NCBI GenBank assembly: GCA_022790615.1
Contig: JAAVXK010000078.1
Coordinates: 1 to 57,832 of the forward strand
DNA: 57,832 bases
Direction: 5' to 3'
Source: Lachnospiraceae bacterium
GTDB lineage: Bacteria > Bacillota > Clostridia > Lachnospirales > Lachnospiraceae
A program made the position numbers and the translations under genes. Positions 47,732 through 57,832 of this stretch are shown in pieces (the first letter of the stretch is position 1; each line of letters begins with the position of its first letter). Below the pieces are notes generated by a model. It saw nothing but the letters and a program-made list of their open reading frames with translations. It did no database searches and had not been told where the DNA came from.

Positions 47732-49087
47732 ATGCGAAAATGGGGGAAGAAGAGATTGTCTGGATTGAGTATTGCGTTTATGACGCTTGGGTGTAAAGTG
47801 AATTACTATGAGACGAATAAGCTCTCGTCGGAGTTTGAGAAGGCCGGGGCCAATGTAGTCTCATTTGAAAGCGTTGCCGACATATATGTAGTAAATACGT
47901 GCACGGTTACGAATATAGCTGACAGAAAATCAAGAAAGATGCTCCACCGGGCGAAGAGGCTTAATGAAAATGCTTTAGTCGTTGCGATTGGATGCTTTGC
48001 GGAGGCAAATAAGGAGTCGCTTGCGGGTACCGAAGGTATAGATATAGTGATTGGCAACGATAGAAAAAGCGATGCGTACAATATAATAATGGAAAGATAT
48101 AAGCTATATCTGAAAGACAGCAGAAGTGTTCGGGGAGAGTCCGGTGAGAATGCGCATAAGGAAGAAAAGGAGCGAACGCGCGCGTATGTCAAAATACAGG
48201 ATGGGTGCAATCAATTCTGCAGTTATTGTAAAATTCCGTATGTTCGCGGAAGACTAAAAAGCAGATTAGACAAAGAAGTTATAGACGAGGTAAAATGTCT
48301 TGCGGACTCCGGCTACAAAGAAATTGTACTTACGGGAATACATTTGTCATCGTACGGCGTGGACAGGAGCGCGTGCAGCTCGTTCGTGGAGCTTGCCGGA
48401 AAGCCCATAGCCGGCCTTGCGGCAGCGCTTGCAAAAATTGACGGAGTCGGGCGTATAAGGTTTGGCTCGCTTGAGCCGAGGATTATAACGGAAGATTTTA
48501 TTAAGGAGATATCGGGCAATCGGAAAGTATGTCCGCATTTTCATCTGTCGCTGCAGAGCGGGTGCGACAAAACGCTCGCCGCAATGAACAGAAAATATAC
48601 CTTAGACGATTACAGAAAAGCGTGCGGTATACTGAGAAAGTATTATGACAGGCCCGCGATTACCACAGATATAATCGTGGGCTTCCCAGGCGAGACCGAA
48701 GAAGATTTTGAACAAAGTATGCGGTTTGTCAGGGAGATCGGATTTTCGGATATCCATGTATTCAAGTATTCTAAGAGAGACGGAACGAGGGCTGCCCGTA
48801 TGGAGGGCGCCGTACCTGAAAGTGTAAAACATGAAAGAAGCCGGCGGCTTATTGAGACGGGCCGTGAACTGACAGAACATTATAACCGTACATTTATCGG
48901 CGAAAGGCAGCTCTGTCTTGTTGAGGAAAAAATAATGATCGGGGAGCGCGAGTATTACACGGGACATAACGAAAGGTATGTGAAGATGATAATTGGCGCA
49001 GACAAAATATCGAGGGATATACGGAATGAGTTCGTGGATGTTGTTCCGGCGGATGTTGTGACTGATAACTTGTTAATGTGTGAATAA
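47732..49087 (+). CDS. mtaB: tRNA (N(6)-L-threonylcarbamoyladenosine(37)-C(2))-methylthiotransferase
   Basis: TLGCKVNYYETN; radical SAM QDGCNQFCSYCKIPYVRG; start codon uncertain. Confidence 0.92.
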   Translation: MRKWGKKRLSGLSIAFMTLGCKVNYYETNKLSSEFEKAGANVVSFESVADIYVVNTCTVTNIADRKSRKMLHRAKRLNENALVVAIGCFAEANKESLAGTEGIDIVIGNDRKSDAYNIIMERYKLYLKDSRSVRGESGENAHKEEKERTRAYVKIQDGCNQFCSYCKIPYVRGRLKSRLDKEVIDEVKCLADSGYKEIVLTGIHLSSYGVDRSACSSFVELAGKPIAGLAAALAKIDGVGRIRFGSLEPRIITEDFIKEISGNRKVCPHFHLSLQSGCDKTLAAMNRKYTLDDYRKACGILRKYYDRPAITTDIIVGFPGETEEDFEQSMRFVREIGFSDIHVFKYSKRDGTRAARMEGAVPESVKHERSRRLIETGRELTEHYNRTFIGERQLCLVEEKIMIGEREYYTGHNERYVKMIIGADKISRDIRNEFVDVVPADVVTDNLLMCE

Positions 49088-49260
49088 AGCCGTGACAGCG
49101 TCAGCGTAAAACTTGTATGCGCTTGGCGGTTAAGCGTCCGGAAAAAATCAAAGGGACGCTGAATTATATTATTTTTTAAGATATTGCCCTGTCGTGTAAG
49201 AAAAAATACTTGATTTTTTTTCAGTTTGGCACTAAAATAATTAGCGTAATAGAGAATATA

Positions 49261-49369
49261 ATCTTCGGGGGCAGGGTGCAAATCCCTACCGGCGGTACAG
49301 CCCGCGAGCCGTATGGCATGAACCGGTGTGATTCCGGTGCCGACAGTATAGTCTGGATGAGAGAAGAAT
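49261..49369 (+). ncRNA. FMN riboswitch (RFN element)
   Basis: ATCTTCGGGGGCAGGGTGCAAATCCCTACCGGCGGTACAGCCCGCGAGCC...AACCGGTGTGATTCCGGTGCCGACAGTATAGTCTGGATGAGAGAAG. Confidence 0.97.
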
Positions 49370-49442
49370 ATTGATGATGAATTCTGTTTTTTACTTGTTT
49401 TTATTATAGAAATATTGTCTAAAGTAGATTTTTTTGTATCAT

Positions 49443-49477
49443 AAAAAGCCCCTGTAAGATTGCAGGGGCTTTTTTTG
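49443..49477 (+). terminator. Intrinsic terminator of the FMN riboswitch
   Basis: AAAAAGCCCCTGTAAGATTGCAGGGGCTTTTTTT. Confidence 0.9.
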
Positions 49478-49497
49478 CAACAGTGATTTAAAAAACT

Positions 49498-49550
49498 TCT
49501 TTTTCATATAATAGGAAACTGCTTTGCAATTTTCTATTATATGAAAAGCG
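49498..49550 (+). repeat. Inverted repeat next to structured repeat copy B
   Basis: CTTTTTCATATAATAGGAAA...TTTTCTATTATATGAAAAG. Confidence 0.7.
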
Positions 49551-49630
49551 CTCCGCTAAGGATGCGCACTCGCGCGATATGTAGTTAGTTGCATTCGCAA
49601 TACGCGCTCGGCGCGGAGAATGTCGCAAAT
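49548..49630 (+). repeat. Dispersed structured repeat, copy B (between FMN riboswitch and ribD)
   Basis: cgctccgctaaggatgcgcactcgcgcgatatgtagttagttgcattcgcaatacgcgctcggcgcggagaatgtcgca. Confidence 0.85.
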
Positions 49631-49663
49631 GTATTACAATATGATTGTACGGGAGGGGTATGG

Positions 49664-50836
49664 ATGGACACAGACAGGGAATATATGAAAAGGGCTATCT
49701 GCCTTGCGCTTGGGGGCAGAGGATTCACGAACCCCAACCCGCTTGTGGGCGCGGTTATCGTAAAGGATGGCAGGGTAATCGGCGAGGGTTACCACGAGAA
49801 GTACGGAGGGCTTCATGCGGAGCGGAATGCTATAAAATCTCTTACAGAGCCGGCCGAGGGAGCCACAATCTATGTTACGCTTGAGCCGTGCTGTCATTAC
49901 GGTAAAACGCCGCCCTGTACGGAGGCTATAATAGAAAATAAAATAGCCCATGTGGTCATAGGCTCAAGAGACCCAAACCCAAAGGTTGCGGGCAAAGGCG
50001 TCAAGGCGCTAAGAGATGCCGGAATCAAGGTTACGCAAGACTATATGAGACAGGAGTGCGACAGGCTGAACCCGGTATTTTTTCATTACATCAGTACGAA
50101 TACTCCATATGTTGTAATGAAGTACGCGATGACTGCGGACGGTAAGATAGCTACAAAGACCGGAAAATCAAAATGGATAACCTGTGAGGAATCCAGGGAG
50201 TATGTGCAGCAGTTAAGAAGCAGGTATATGGGAATCATGGCGGGTATCGGCACTGTCCTTGCGGACGACCCGATGTTGAATGTGCGAGTGCAGGGAAAGA
50301 GAAATCCGGTCAGGATAATATGCGATACGAATGTAAGAATTCCGCTTGACAGCAGGCTGTGTAAGAGCGCGGGCGAATTTCCGCTCATAATTGCATGCGC
50401 CGGGAACGACGCGTCTGAAGAACCCGTGTCTTTCATACAAAAAAAGAGGGAAAAGATAGAAGCGTTAAAAAACATTGGCGTCCAGGTGCTTGAGATTCCG
50501 CGGTGTATTGAGCCGTCTGTTGGAGGAAGACAGGGGATAGACTTAAACATACTTATGGACAGACTTGGCGGTATGGGGATAGACAGTATTCTTCTCGAGG
50601 GGGGAGGAACGCTCAATGAGGGGGCATTTCGCGCGGGAATTGTAAATGAGGTAAACGCTTTTATCGCGCCTAAAGTATTCGGAGGTTCTGCCAGGACGCC
50701 CGTTGACGGCGCGGGAGTCGAGTCCCCGGATGAATGTTATGAACTGGAATTCGTTGAATCATCAGTTGTCGGGAGCGACATATTGATAACATATAGGGTA
50801 AAAAATAATCTGAATGAAAGGATATGGGAGTCATGA
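49664..50836 (+). CDS. ribD: Bifunctional diaminohydroxyphosphoribosylaminopyrimidine deaminase/reductase
   Basis: HAERNAIKS; YVTLEPCCHYGKTPPCTEAII; downstream of FMN riboswitch. Confidence 0.95.
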   Translation: MDTDREYMKRAICLALGGRGFTNPNPLVGAVIVKDGRVIGEGYHEKYGGLHAERNAIKSLTEPAEGATIYVTLEPCCHYGKTPPCTEAIIENKIAHVVIGSRDPNPKVAGKGVKALRDAGIKVTQDYMRQECDRLNPVFFHYISTNTPYVVMKYAMTADGKIATKTGKSKWITCEESREYVQQLRSRYMGIMAGIGTVLADDPMLNVRVQGKRNPVRIICDTNVRIPLDSRLCKSAGEFPLIIACAGNDASEEPVSFIQKKREKIEALKNIGVQVLEIPRCIEPSVGGRQGIDLNILMDRLGGMGIDSILLEGGGTLNEGAFRAGIVNEVNAFIAPKVFGGSARTPVDGAGVESPDECYELEFVESSVVGSDILITYRVKNNLNERIWES

Positions 50837-50915
50837 CTTTTGCGTGCAGGCATGAAACGCATGGCCCTTTGACTTCGGTATCATCAATCAAAAAATATAG
50901 ATGAGAGGTATAAAA

Positions 50916-51557
50916 TTGTTTACGGGTATTGTAGAGGAAATAGGAACAGTCAAATCAATTCATATGACCGGTAAATCCGGCACGGTAAATATTAAGGCAA
51001 AAAAGATTCTGGAAGGTACGAAAATCGGCGACAGCATTGCGGTAAACGGCGTGTGCCTTACCGTGACGACAATTACTGAAAACGGATTTGAAGCCGACGT
51101 CATGGCGGAAACTGTGAGAAGGAGCAGCCTGTCTGTGTGCCGCGGTAACGACGAGGTCAATCTTGAGCGCGCGATGGCGGCGGACGGAAGATTCGGCGGG
51201 CATATTGTGTCGGGCCATATTGACGGAACAGGAACGATAACATCGCTTGCGAGGGAAGAAAATGCGGTGTGGGTAACAATAAGCGCAGATACCGGTATAA
51301 TAAGATACATTGTTGAGAAAGGTTCTATCTGTATTGACGGTATCAGTCTTACTGTTGCAAAAGTAAATACTGATCATTTTAGCGTTTCGGTTATTCCGCA
51401 TACGGCGTGCCAGACGACGCTTTTAAAAAAGCGTGCAGGCGATATTGTTAATCTTGAAAATGATATTGTCGGGAAATATGTGGAAAGGTTTGTGGGCGCG
51501 GGGCAAAGCGCATCCGGCGCAATTACGATGGAAATGCTGAGCGAATATGGGTTTTAG
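50916..51557 (+). CDS. ribE: Riboflavin synthase alpha subunit
   Basis: LFTGIVEEIGTV; GDSIAVNGVCLTV; GGHIVSGHIDGTG; probable TTG start at 50916. Confidence 0.94.
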   Translation: MFTGIVEEIGTVKSIHMTGKSGTVNIKAKKILEGTKIGDSIAVNGVCLTVTTITENGFEADVMAETVRRSSLSVCRGNDEVNLERAMAADGRFGGHIVSGHIDGTGTITSLAREENAVWVTISADTGIIRYIVEKGSICIDGISLTVAKVNTDHFSVSVIPHTACQTTLLKKRAGDIVNLENDIVGKYVERFVGAGQSASGAITMEMLSEYGF

Positions 51558-51705
51558 GCAATACGGCTTTTAGGCAACACGGCTTACATTTCGCAGTTAC
51601 TTGTGCAGCCGGAGTAAAAATCGATTGTGGAGTTATTGATAATAATATATAAATTTGAGCATGTAATAACGTTAAAAGATTATGTTTCGGGAGGGTTTTA
51701 GATAA

Positions 51706-52923
51706 ATGGCTGATAGAAAATATAACACCATTGAGGAAGCAGTTAGCGAACTGAAGGCCGGTAACATCATTCTTGTATCGGACGATTCCGACAGAGAAAA
51801 TGAAGGAGACATGATATGCGCCGCCGAGTATGCGACGCAGCAAAATATAAATAGGATGGCGACATATGCAAAAGGACTTATATGCACGCCGATGAGCGCT
51901 GCATATGCCGGAAAGCTCGGACTTCCGCAGATGGTTGATAACAACACGGATAATCATGGAACCGCATTTACCGTATCGGTAGACCATGTCGATACGACTA
52001 CGGGAATATCTGCGGCGGAGCGGGCGTTTACAATGAGGATGTGCGCGGACGATAACGCCAGGCCTGAGGATTTCAGAAGGCCGGGGCACGTGTTTCCGCT
52101 TGTTGCGAGAAAAGGCGGGGTTCTTGTGAGAAACGGCCATACGGAGGCCACGGTTGACCTTATGAGGCTTGCCGGCATGAAAGAGTGCGGCGTGTGCTGT
52201 GAGATTATGGAGGACGACGGCACGATGATGCGCTCCGGGCGTCTTTGGGAGCTTGCCGATAAGCTTGGACTGAAATATATAACAATCCATGACTTGCAGA
52301 ATTATCTCAGGATACATGAAAGGCATGTCGTGCGCGAGGCGTCGGCAAAGATGCCTACAAAATACGGAGAATTCCTTATATACGGTTATGTCAATGATAT
52401 TACGGGCGAGCACCATGTCGCGCTTGTTAAGGGCGATATCGGGGATGGGCAGAACGTACTCTGCAGGGTACATTCCGAATGTCTTACCGGAGACGTGTTC
52501 GGTTCTATGAGATGCGACTGCGGCAACCAGCTTCAGAGCGCGATGCAGCAGATTGAAAGGGAGGGCCGCGGTATTCTTCTCTATATGAGACAGGAGGGCC
52601 GCGGAATAGGACTTATTAATAAGCTGAAGGCGTACGAACTTCAGGAACAGGGATTTGACACTGTGGAGGCGAACATAAAGCTTGGATTTGCGCCTGATTT
52701 GAGGGAATACTGGGTCGGAGCCCAGATACTCAGGGACCTTGGGGTTAAGTCGTTAAGGCTTCTTACGAATAATCCGGAAAAAATATATGGTTTAAGCGGT
52801 TTCGGCATAACGATAAACGACAGGCTGCCAATTGAAATAGAACCGCAGCAGTACGATGAATTTTATATGAAGACGAAGCAGGAAAAGATGGGACATATAT
52901 TTCAGCAGATTACGTTTAAATAA
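51706..52923 (+). CDS. ribBA: Bifunctional DHBP synthase / GTP cyclohydrolase II
   Basis: [37 protein letters not shown]. Confidence 0.96.
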   Translation: MADRKYNTIEEAVSELKAGNIILVSDDSDRENEGDMICAAEYATQQNINRMATYAKGLICTPMSAAYAGKLGLPQMVDNNTDNHGTAFTVSVDHVDTTTGISAAERAFTMRMCADDNARPEDFRRPGHVFPLVARKGGVLVRNGHTEATVDLMRLAGMKECGVCCEIMEDDGTMMRSGRLWELADKLGLKYITIHDLQNYLRIHERHVVREASAKMPTKYGEFLIYGYVNDITGEHHVALVKGDIGDGQNVLCRVHSECLTGDVFGSMRCDCGNQLQSAMQQIEREGRGILLYMRQEGRGIGLINKLKAYELQEQGFDTVEANIKLGFAPDLREYWVGAQILRDLGVKSLRLLTNNPEKIYGLSGFGITINDRLPIEIEPQQYDEFYMKTKQEKMGHIFQQITFK

Positions 52924-52957
52924 AAATAAAAAATCATAGAGGATAATGGAGGATATT

Positions 52958-53434
52958 ATGATGAAGGAAATCAAAGTTTTAGAAGGAAAAGTGGTAGCCC
53001 CGGAGGGCATGAAGGTGGGAATCATTGCGTCGCGTTTCAATGAAATTATTGTAAATAAGCTTCTTGGCGGGGCTGTTGACGGACTTGTCCGTCACGGCGT
53101 CGACGAAGATAATATTACCGCGGCCTGGGTTCCGGGAGCATTCGAAATTCCGGTAGCGGCGTCGCGCATGGCAAAGTCCGGAAAGTATGACGCGGTTATA
53201 TGCGTGGGCGCGGTTATACGAGGCGATACGACGCATTACGATTATGTGTGCAACGAGGTTTCAAAAGGAATCGCGCAGGTGGGATTAGCCGCCGGCATAC
53301 CCGTTCTGTTTGGAATACTTACGACTGAAAATATCGAGCAGGCGATTGCAAGGGCCGGAAGCAAGGCGGGCAACAAAGGATACGACTGCGCGCTTTCCGC
53401 GATTGAGATGGTCAATCTGCTGACGCAGATGTAG
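52958..53434 (+). CDS. ribH: 6,7-dimethyl-8-ribityllumazine synthase
   Basis: [50 protein letters not shown]. Confidence 0.96.
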   Translation: MMKEIKVLEGKVVAPEGMKVGIIASRFNEIIVNKLLGGAVDGLVRHGVDEDNITAAWVPGAFEIPVAASRMAKSGKYDAVICVGAVIRGDTTHYDYVCNEVSKGIAQVGLAAGIPVLFGILTTENIEQAIARAGSKAGNKGYDCALSAIEMVNLLTQM

Positions 53435-53588
53435 CGAATACCTGTGCGTTGTGCCTGTGCGTCCCCGTACCCGTGTGTTTGAGCCGTATGGGTGTACCCG
53501 CGATGCGTCTGCCGTTCGTACCGTATATGTACCGTTCGCGCAGAAGCGGGGGCGGGGCTTCGGGTAAATGATATAATAGTCCTTACAT

Positions 53589-55046
53589 TTGTTCATTTTA
53601 TTTTGCACCTACTTTTATTCATTTGAAAAGGAGACGGGAGTTCTGAATGTCAGCGGCGCCGGAGACATGGACGATTATTCACTGGCAAACTATTCACCGT
53701 TTATGAATCATACTGAAATAAAGTCGGTTGTCATCGGCAGCGGTATCACGCGCATCGGGGAGGATGCGTTTTATGAGTGTACCAATCTGTCGGACCTGAC
53801 GATTTCCGATACCGTGACTAATATCGGCACAGAGGCATTTTATAAATGCGGTTCGCTTACAAGTATCACAATTCCCGGCAGCGTAATCAGAATTGGAGAG
53901 AGTGCATTTGATGGTACGGGATATTATAACACGGATGGCAACTGGGAAAACAACGCTCTGTATATTGGAAATGTATTGATAGCCGGAGGACGTAACGGCA
54001 AATACATTATAGATAATTACGTGTATTCAGGCGAGGTGGAAGGCGTCTATGCGGTAAAACCGGGTACAAGGTTAATTGCTGACTGGGCATTTTACCAATG
54101 TAAGAAGCTTACGGGCATTACGCTTCCTGCGGGACTGAAAGGAATGGGAAGCGGTGTATTCTGGGGTTGTTCGTCCCTGACAGAGGCGGTGATACCGGAG
54201 GGTGTGACGTCGATTCCGGATAATTGTTTTCTTAATTGTACGTCACTCCAATCCGTTACAATACCAAACGGCGTGACATTTATCGGGTACGGTGCATTTA
54301 AAAAATGTTCAGCGCTTACAGGCGTTTTACTTCCGGACAGCTTAACAGCTTTGGATGGATTTGTGTTTGAAGGCTGTATCGGGATTAGCAGCATGAAAAT
54401 TCCGCAGGGAGTAACCGTTATTCCGCGGGGGTTATTTTCAGGATGTACCGGTCTTGAAACGGTTGATATTGGCAGCGCCGTTACAGGCATTGAAGATAAA
54501 GCTTTTGAAGGATGTGTACAGTTTCGGGACATAACAATGCCAAAGAGCCTGACGAAGATTGGAACGGATGCGTTCAAGGACTGCGGTACGAAGATTGTGA
54601 TTGCCAGAGTTTTTACGATAAAAGGGTATAAAGGCTCCTATGCCGCATCGTATGCGTCAAAGAATAAGATTAGGTTTGTTGCGTTGGACCAGCCGACACC
54701 GACGGAAAAGCCCACACCGACGGCCAAACCGAAAAGTAATTCAAATAGTTCCGGCAAGAACCGGAAAGAAGTGATAAAAGGAAAGGCTCCGAAAGTAAAG
54801 ATTAAGGGGAAGTCAGGCAAAATTTCCGTCACGTACACGGCTTTGAAAAAGGCTGCCGGTTTTCAGGTTCGTTATAAGAATGGTGCAGGTAAATGGATTA
54901 CAAAGACATTTAAGGCAAAGACATCGGCGACAAAGACGATTAAGAAACTTAAAAAGGGCAGGTACAAAGTTCAGGTACGTTCGTTCACAAAAGGTAAAAA
55001 GACTTACAGCAAATGGAGCAAGGCAAAGACTGTGAATGTGAGATAA
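53589..55046 (+). CDS. BspA-type leucine-rich repeat protein with FN3-like C-terminus, probably 5'-truncated
   Basis: ITRIGEDAFYECTNLSDLTISDTVTNIGTEAFYKC LRR_5 repeats; no signal peptide, starts inside an ETGVLNVSGAGDM-type motif. Confidence 0.8.
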   Translation: MFILFCTYFYSFEKETGVLNVSGAGDMDDYSLANYSPFMNHTEIKSVVIGSGITRIGEDAFYECTNLSDLTISDTVTNIGTEAFYKCGSLTSITIPGSVIRIGESAFDGTGYYNTDGNWENNALYIGNVLIAGGRNGKYIIDNYVYSGEVEGVYAVKPGTRLIADWAFYQCKKLTGITLPAGLKGMGSGVFWGCSSLTEAVIPEGVTSIPDNCFLNCTSLQSVTIPNGVTFIGYGAFKKCSALTGVLLPDSLTALDGFVFEGCIGISSMKIPQGVTVIPRGLFSGCTGLETVDIGSAVTGIEDKAFEGCVQFRDITMPKSLTKIGTDAFKDCGTKIVIARVFTIKGYKGSYAASYASKNKIRFVALDQPTPTEKPTPTAKPKSNSNSSGKNRKEVIKGKAPKVKIKGKSGKISVTYTALKKAAGFQVRYKNGAGKWITKTFKAKTSATKTIKKLKKGRYKVQVRSFTKGKKTYSKWSKAKTVNVR

Positions 55047-55099
55047 TCATCTGCAAATATGAAATAAGTATTTGTTAAGATAATAGGAGATAAATATAA

Positions 55100-55236
55100 A
55101 GCGGTTTTGGACATTATTTCGTGATTTGCATGAAGCCTCGAAAAAGAAAGCAGGCGTTTTTCTTCAAGGTGCAGACACAAAGGGGAAAAGATATTTCTTT
55201 CGCCCTTATACATATGAAATAATGGCCGGAACCGCT
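55100..55236. repeat. 137-bp inverted-repeat-bounded multi-hairpin element (MITE or structured RNA)
   Basis: AGCGGTTTTGGACATTATTTC / GAAATAATGGCCGGAACCGCT outer arms; internal CCTCGAAAAA...TTTTTCTTCAAGG and AAGGGGAAAAG...CTTTCGCCCTT hairpins. Confidence 0.55.
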
Positions 55237-55271
55237 GTTTTGATACTATATAATGCAAACCCCGCAATCCG

Positions 55272-57098
55272 TCAATTTTTCTTCGAGCGGTAGCGCAGCG
55301 TGGAGTCGAGAATCTTTTTGCGTATTCGTAAGGATTCCGGCGTTACCTCGAGGAGTTCGTCCGTGTCAATATATTCGAGCGCCTGCTCAAGGCTCAGCAC
55401 TGTAGGAGGCGTGAGTCTTAGCGCATCGTCGGAACCCGATGCCCGGGTGTTCGTAAGCTGTTTTTTCTTGCACACATTGACCTCAATGTCGTCAGTTTTC
55501 CCATTCTGTCCTACAATCATTCCGCTATATACTTTCTCGCCGGGGCTTATGAACAGCGTTCCGCGCTCCTGGGCGTTGAACAATCCGTACGTTACGGCCT
55601 CGCCCGTTTCAAATGCGATTAGAGAGCCCTGTTTGCGGTATGCTATGTCGCCCTTGTATGGAGCGTAATCTTCAAATATGGTATTTATCACGCCGTTACC
55701 TTTCGTGTCGGTCATGAATTCACCGCGGTAGCCTATGAGACCACGCGACGGTATAAGGAACTCAAGTCTTGTGTATCCTGCGCCAAGCGGCGACATTCCC
55801 TGAAGTTCGCCCTTTCTGTTGCTGAGCTTTTCGATAACGGAGCCCTGAAACTCGTCCGGCACATCAATGTACGCCCGTTCTATAGGTTCAAGCCTGTGTC
55901 CCTTTTCATCTGTCTTATACAAAACTTCCGCTTTGCTGACTGCAAACTCATATCCCTCGCGCCGCATATTTTCAATAAGCACCGACAGATGCAGTTCACC
56001 GCGCCCTGATACTTTGAAGATTTCGGTTGAATCTGTCTCCTCGACGCGAAGGCTAACGTCCGTATTCAGCATCTTGAACAGGCGCTCGCGCAGATGGCGC
56101 GATGTGACAAACTTTCCCTCGCGTCCTGCGAACGGGCTGTCGTTTACTAAAAAGTCCATGGAGATTGTAGGTTCGGATATTTTCTGGAACGGGATGGCGA
56201 CCGGATTATTAGGGGAGCACAGAGTATCTCCTATATGCAGGTCTGTTATACCCGAGATTGCGACTATGGAGCCTGCCCCCGCCTCGTCTACTTCAATACG
56301 CTTAAGCCCGTCGAATTCATACAGCTTGCTTATCTTTACACGCGTATTTTTATTTTCATCGTGCGCGTTCACAATTACGACGTCCTGATTGACGGAAACG
56401 GTTCCGTTGTCAACCTTACCTATACCTATCCGTCCGACATATTCGTTGTAGTCTATCGTGCTGATAAGAACTTGAGTGTCCGCGTCGCTGTCACCGTTAG
56501 GAGCGGGTATATAATCAATGATTGTTTCAAACAAATCCACCATATTGTCAGTTTCCGTATCGAGTGATTTTGTTGCATAGCCTCCCTTTGCAGACGCGAA
56601 GATAAACGGGCAGTCGAGCTGTTCGTCGTCGGCGTCAAGGTCGATGAAGAGTTCAAGAACTTCGTCTACGACTTCGTTGGGTCTTGCGTCGGGGCGGTCA
56701 ATCTTGTTGACGCATACGATAACGGGAAGTGAGAGCTCAAGCGCTTTTTTCAGGACAAATTTTGTCTGCGGCATCGCGCCTTCGTACGCGTCGACTACGA
56801 GAATAACGCCGTCGACCATTTTGAGCACCCGCTCAACCTCGCCGCCAAAATCGGCATGTCCCGGCGTGTCGATTATATTTATTTTTACATCGTTATAAAA
56901 TACGGCCGTATTTTTTGAAAGAATGGTTATGCCGCGTTCACGCTCTAAGTCGTTCGAGTCCATAACGCGTTTTTGTACGACCTGGTTTGAGCGGAACACG
57001 CCGCTCTGCTTTAAAAGCTCGTCCACGAGCGTTGTCTTTCCGTGGTCTACGTGTGCTATGATTGCAATGTTTCGTATATTTTCTCTTTCCCGTATCAT
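55272..57098 (-). CDS. typA: Translational GTPase TypA/BipA
   Basis: [57 protein letters not shown]. Confidence 0.97.
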   Translation of the reverse strand: MIRERENIRNIAIIAHVDHGKTTLVDELLKQSGVFRSNQVVQKRVMDSNDLERERGITILSKNTAVFYNDVKINIIDTPGHADFGGEVERVLKMVDGVILVVDAYEGAMPQTKFVLKKALELSLPVIVCVNKIDRPDARPNEVVDEVLELFIDLDADDEQLDCPFIFASAKGGYATKSLDTETDNMVDLFETIIDYIPAPNGDSDADTQVLISTIDYNEYVGRIGIGKVDNGTVSVNQDVVIVNAHDENKNTRVKISKLYEFDGLKRIEVDEAGAGSIVAISGITDLHIGDTLCSPNNPVAIPFQKISEPTISMDFLVNDSPFAGREGKFVTSRHLRERLFKMLNTDVSLRVEETDSTEIFKVSGRGELHLSVLIENMRREGYEFAVSKAEVLYKTDEKGHRLEPIERAYIDVPDEFQGSVIEKLSNRKGELQGMSPLGAGYTRLEFLIPSRGLIGYRGEFMTDTKGNGVINTIFEDYAPYKGDIAYRKQGSLIAFETGEAVTYGLFNAQERGTLFISPGEKVYSGMIVGQNGKTDDIEVNVCKKKQLTNTRASGSDDALRLTPPTVLSLEQALEYIDTDELLEVTPESLRIRKKILDSTLRYRSKKN

Positions 57099-57391
57099 GA
57101 TATACTCCCGTCCTATAATTCTTTTCTTTATTTATATAATATGTTATTTATATAATATGTTATAGTATATATATGCTTTATTCCCGCGTACGCAGCGATG
57201 CTTCGGTGTATTTGACTATACGCGCCGTGCATTATTATAGACTTGTATTTTACAAAATTCAACCCCCTGCAAAAATTTACTCTTATTATGAAACTTCCCC
57301 CTTTATTGTTTGACATTTTGATGAATTTATTGTACAATTTAGAAAATATTAATGGAATTTAGACAATGTCAAGAAAAGGTAAGGTAACTGT

Positions 57392-57832
57392 ATGAACGTA
57401 ATATTTATGGTTTATTTTATATTTCTAATCAGTATACTGGCCGGCTGTATAGTTATAACAAGAAAAACAAAAACCGAGTTTTCTTTTGCAATATCAGTAC
57501 TGCTTGCGTTGACGATATGTATGGTATCATTTTATTCTACGTCTCTCAGGGCGCCGAGACTGCATACGGGCCTTTTGATGCTTGGTCTGTATTTCACATG
57601 TTTTTACTGGCTTGTTATAATAATGTTTTATTATGCGGTTCTTCTTACGGGATACAAGACGCCTGTCAGGTATGTCTGGGTCATTGCGGCCGTATTCGGT
57701 GTAATTGACACAATGGCTATGGTTCTTAATACCGCCGGGGAATTTATGTTTACCCTTGAACCGTCTTATAACGGGGAGGGAGCTTTCTACTGCTGGCTTG
57801 TACGTTATAAGACGCCGAATTACCTTCACGAC
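57392..57832 (+). CDS. Multi-TM sensor-like protein (7TM N-terminus), truncated by window end
   Basis: Open frame MNVIFMVYFIFLISILAGCIVITRKTKTEFSFAISVLLALTICMVSFYSTSLRAPRLHTGLLMLG... to the window end. Confidence 0.6.
   Translation, partial: MNVIFMVYFIFLISILAGCIVITRKTKTEFSFAISVLLALTICMVSFYSTSLRAPRLHTGLLMLGLYFTCFYWLVIIMFYYAVLLTGYKTPVRYVWVIAAVFGVIDTMAMVLNTAGEFMFTLEPSYNGEGAFYCWLVRYKTPNYLHD

Noticed and set aside
51523-52473. 316-aa minus-strand ORF opposite ribBA
   Set aside because: Antisense shadow of a clear RibBA; no RBS or coding motifs

Overview
The window is a 57.8 kb Firmicutes-type chromosomal segment. Gene content and spacing suggest a Lachnospiraceae-like Clostridia, but this is an inference with no database check. 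Most of it is ordinary housekeeping: glf, an aconitase-family hydratase, argG, argF, a Trk/Ktr K+ system, mutY, an LTA-synthase-like gene, coaX, dus, a CarD-family gene, ogg, a Cys/Met PLP enzyme, dapF, murE, rsmE, a nifS-like gene, thiI, an HPr-like gene, mtaB, ribD-ribE-ribBA-ribH behind an FMN riboswitch, and typA. No tRNA, rRNA or CRISPR was recognised. The standout is a contiguous locus at about 8.65-16.8 kb. A cobalamin riboswitch and possible terminator precede six same-strand, mostly overlapping genes: a membrane-anchored protein with terpenoid-cyclase/intrinsic-factor-like repeats, a lipoprotein with a transcobalamin-type DUF4430 domain, a complete ECF transporter (T, fused A-A', S), and a second secreted DUF4430-type protein. 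This looks like a split, surface-displayed version of the intrinsic factor/transcobalamin architecture coupled to ECF uptake of corrinoids. Other items include a 164-bp palindromic MITE whose two ends supply the stop codons of two convergent genes, a dispersed structured repeat (2 copies, with one compensatory base-pair change) upstream of murE and between the FMN riboswitch and ribD, a 137-bp multi-hairpin element before typA, and several disrupted genes (RelE-like toxin, DUF4367/anti-sigma, DUF4143 ATPase).
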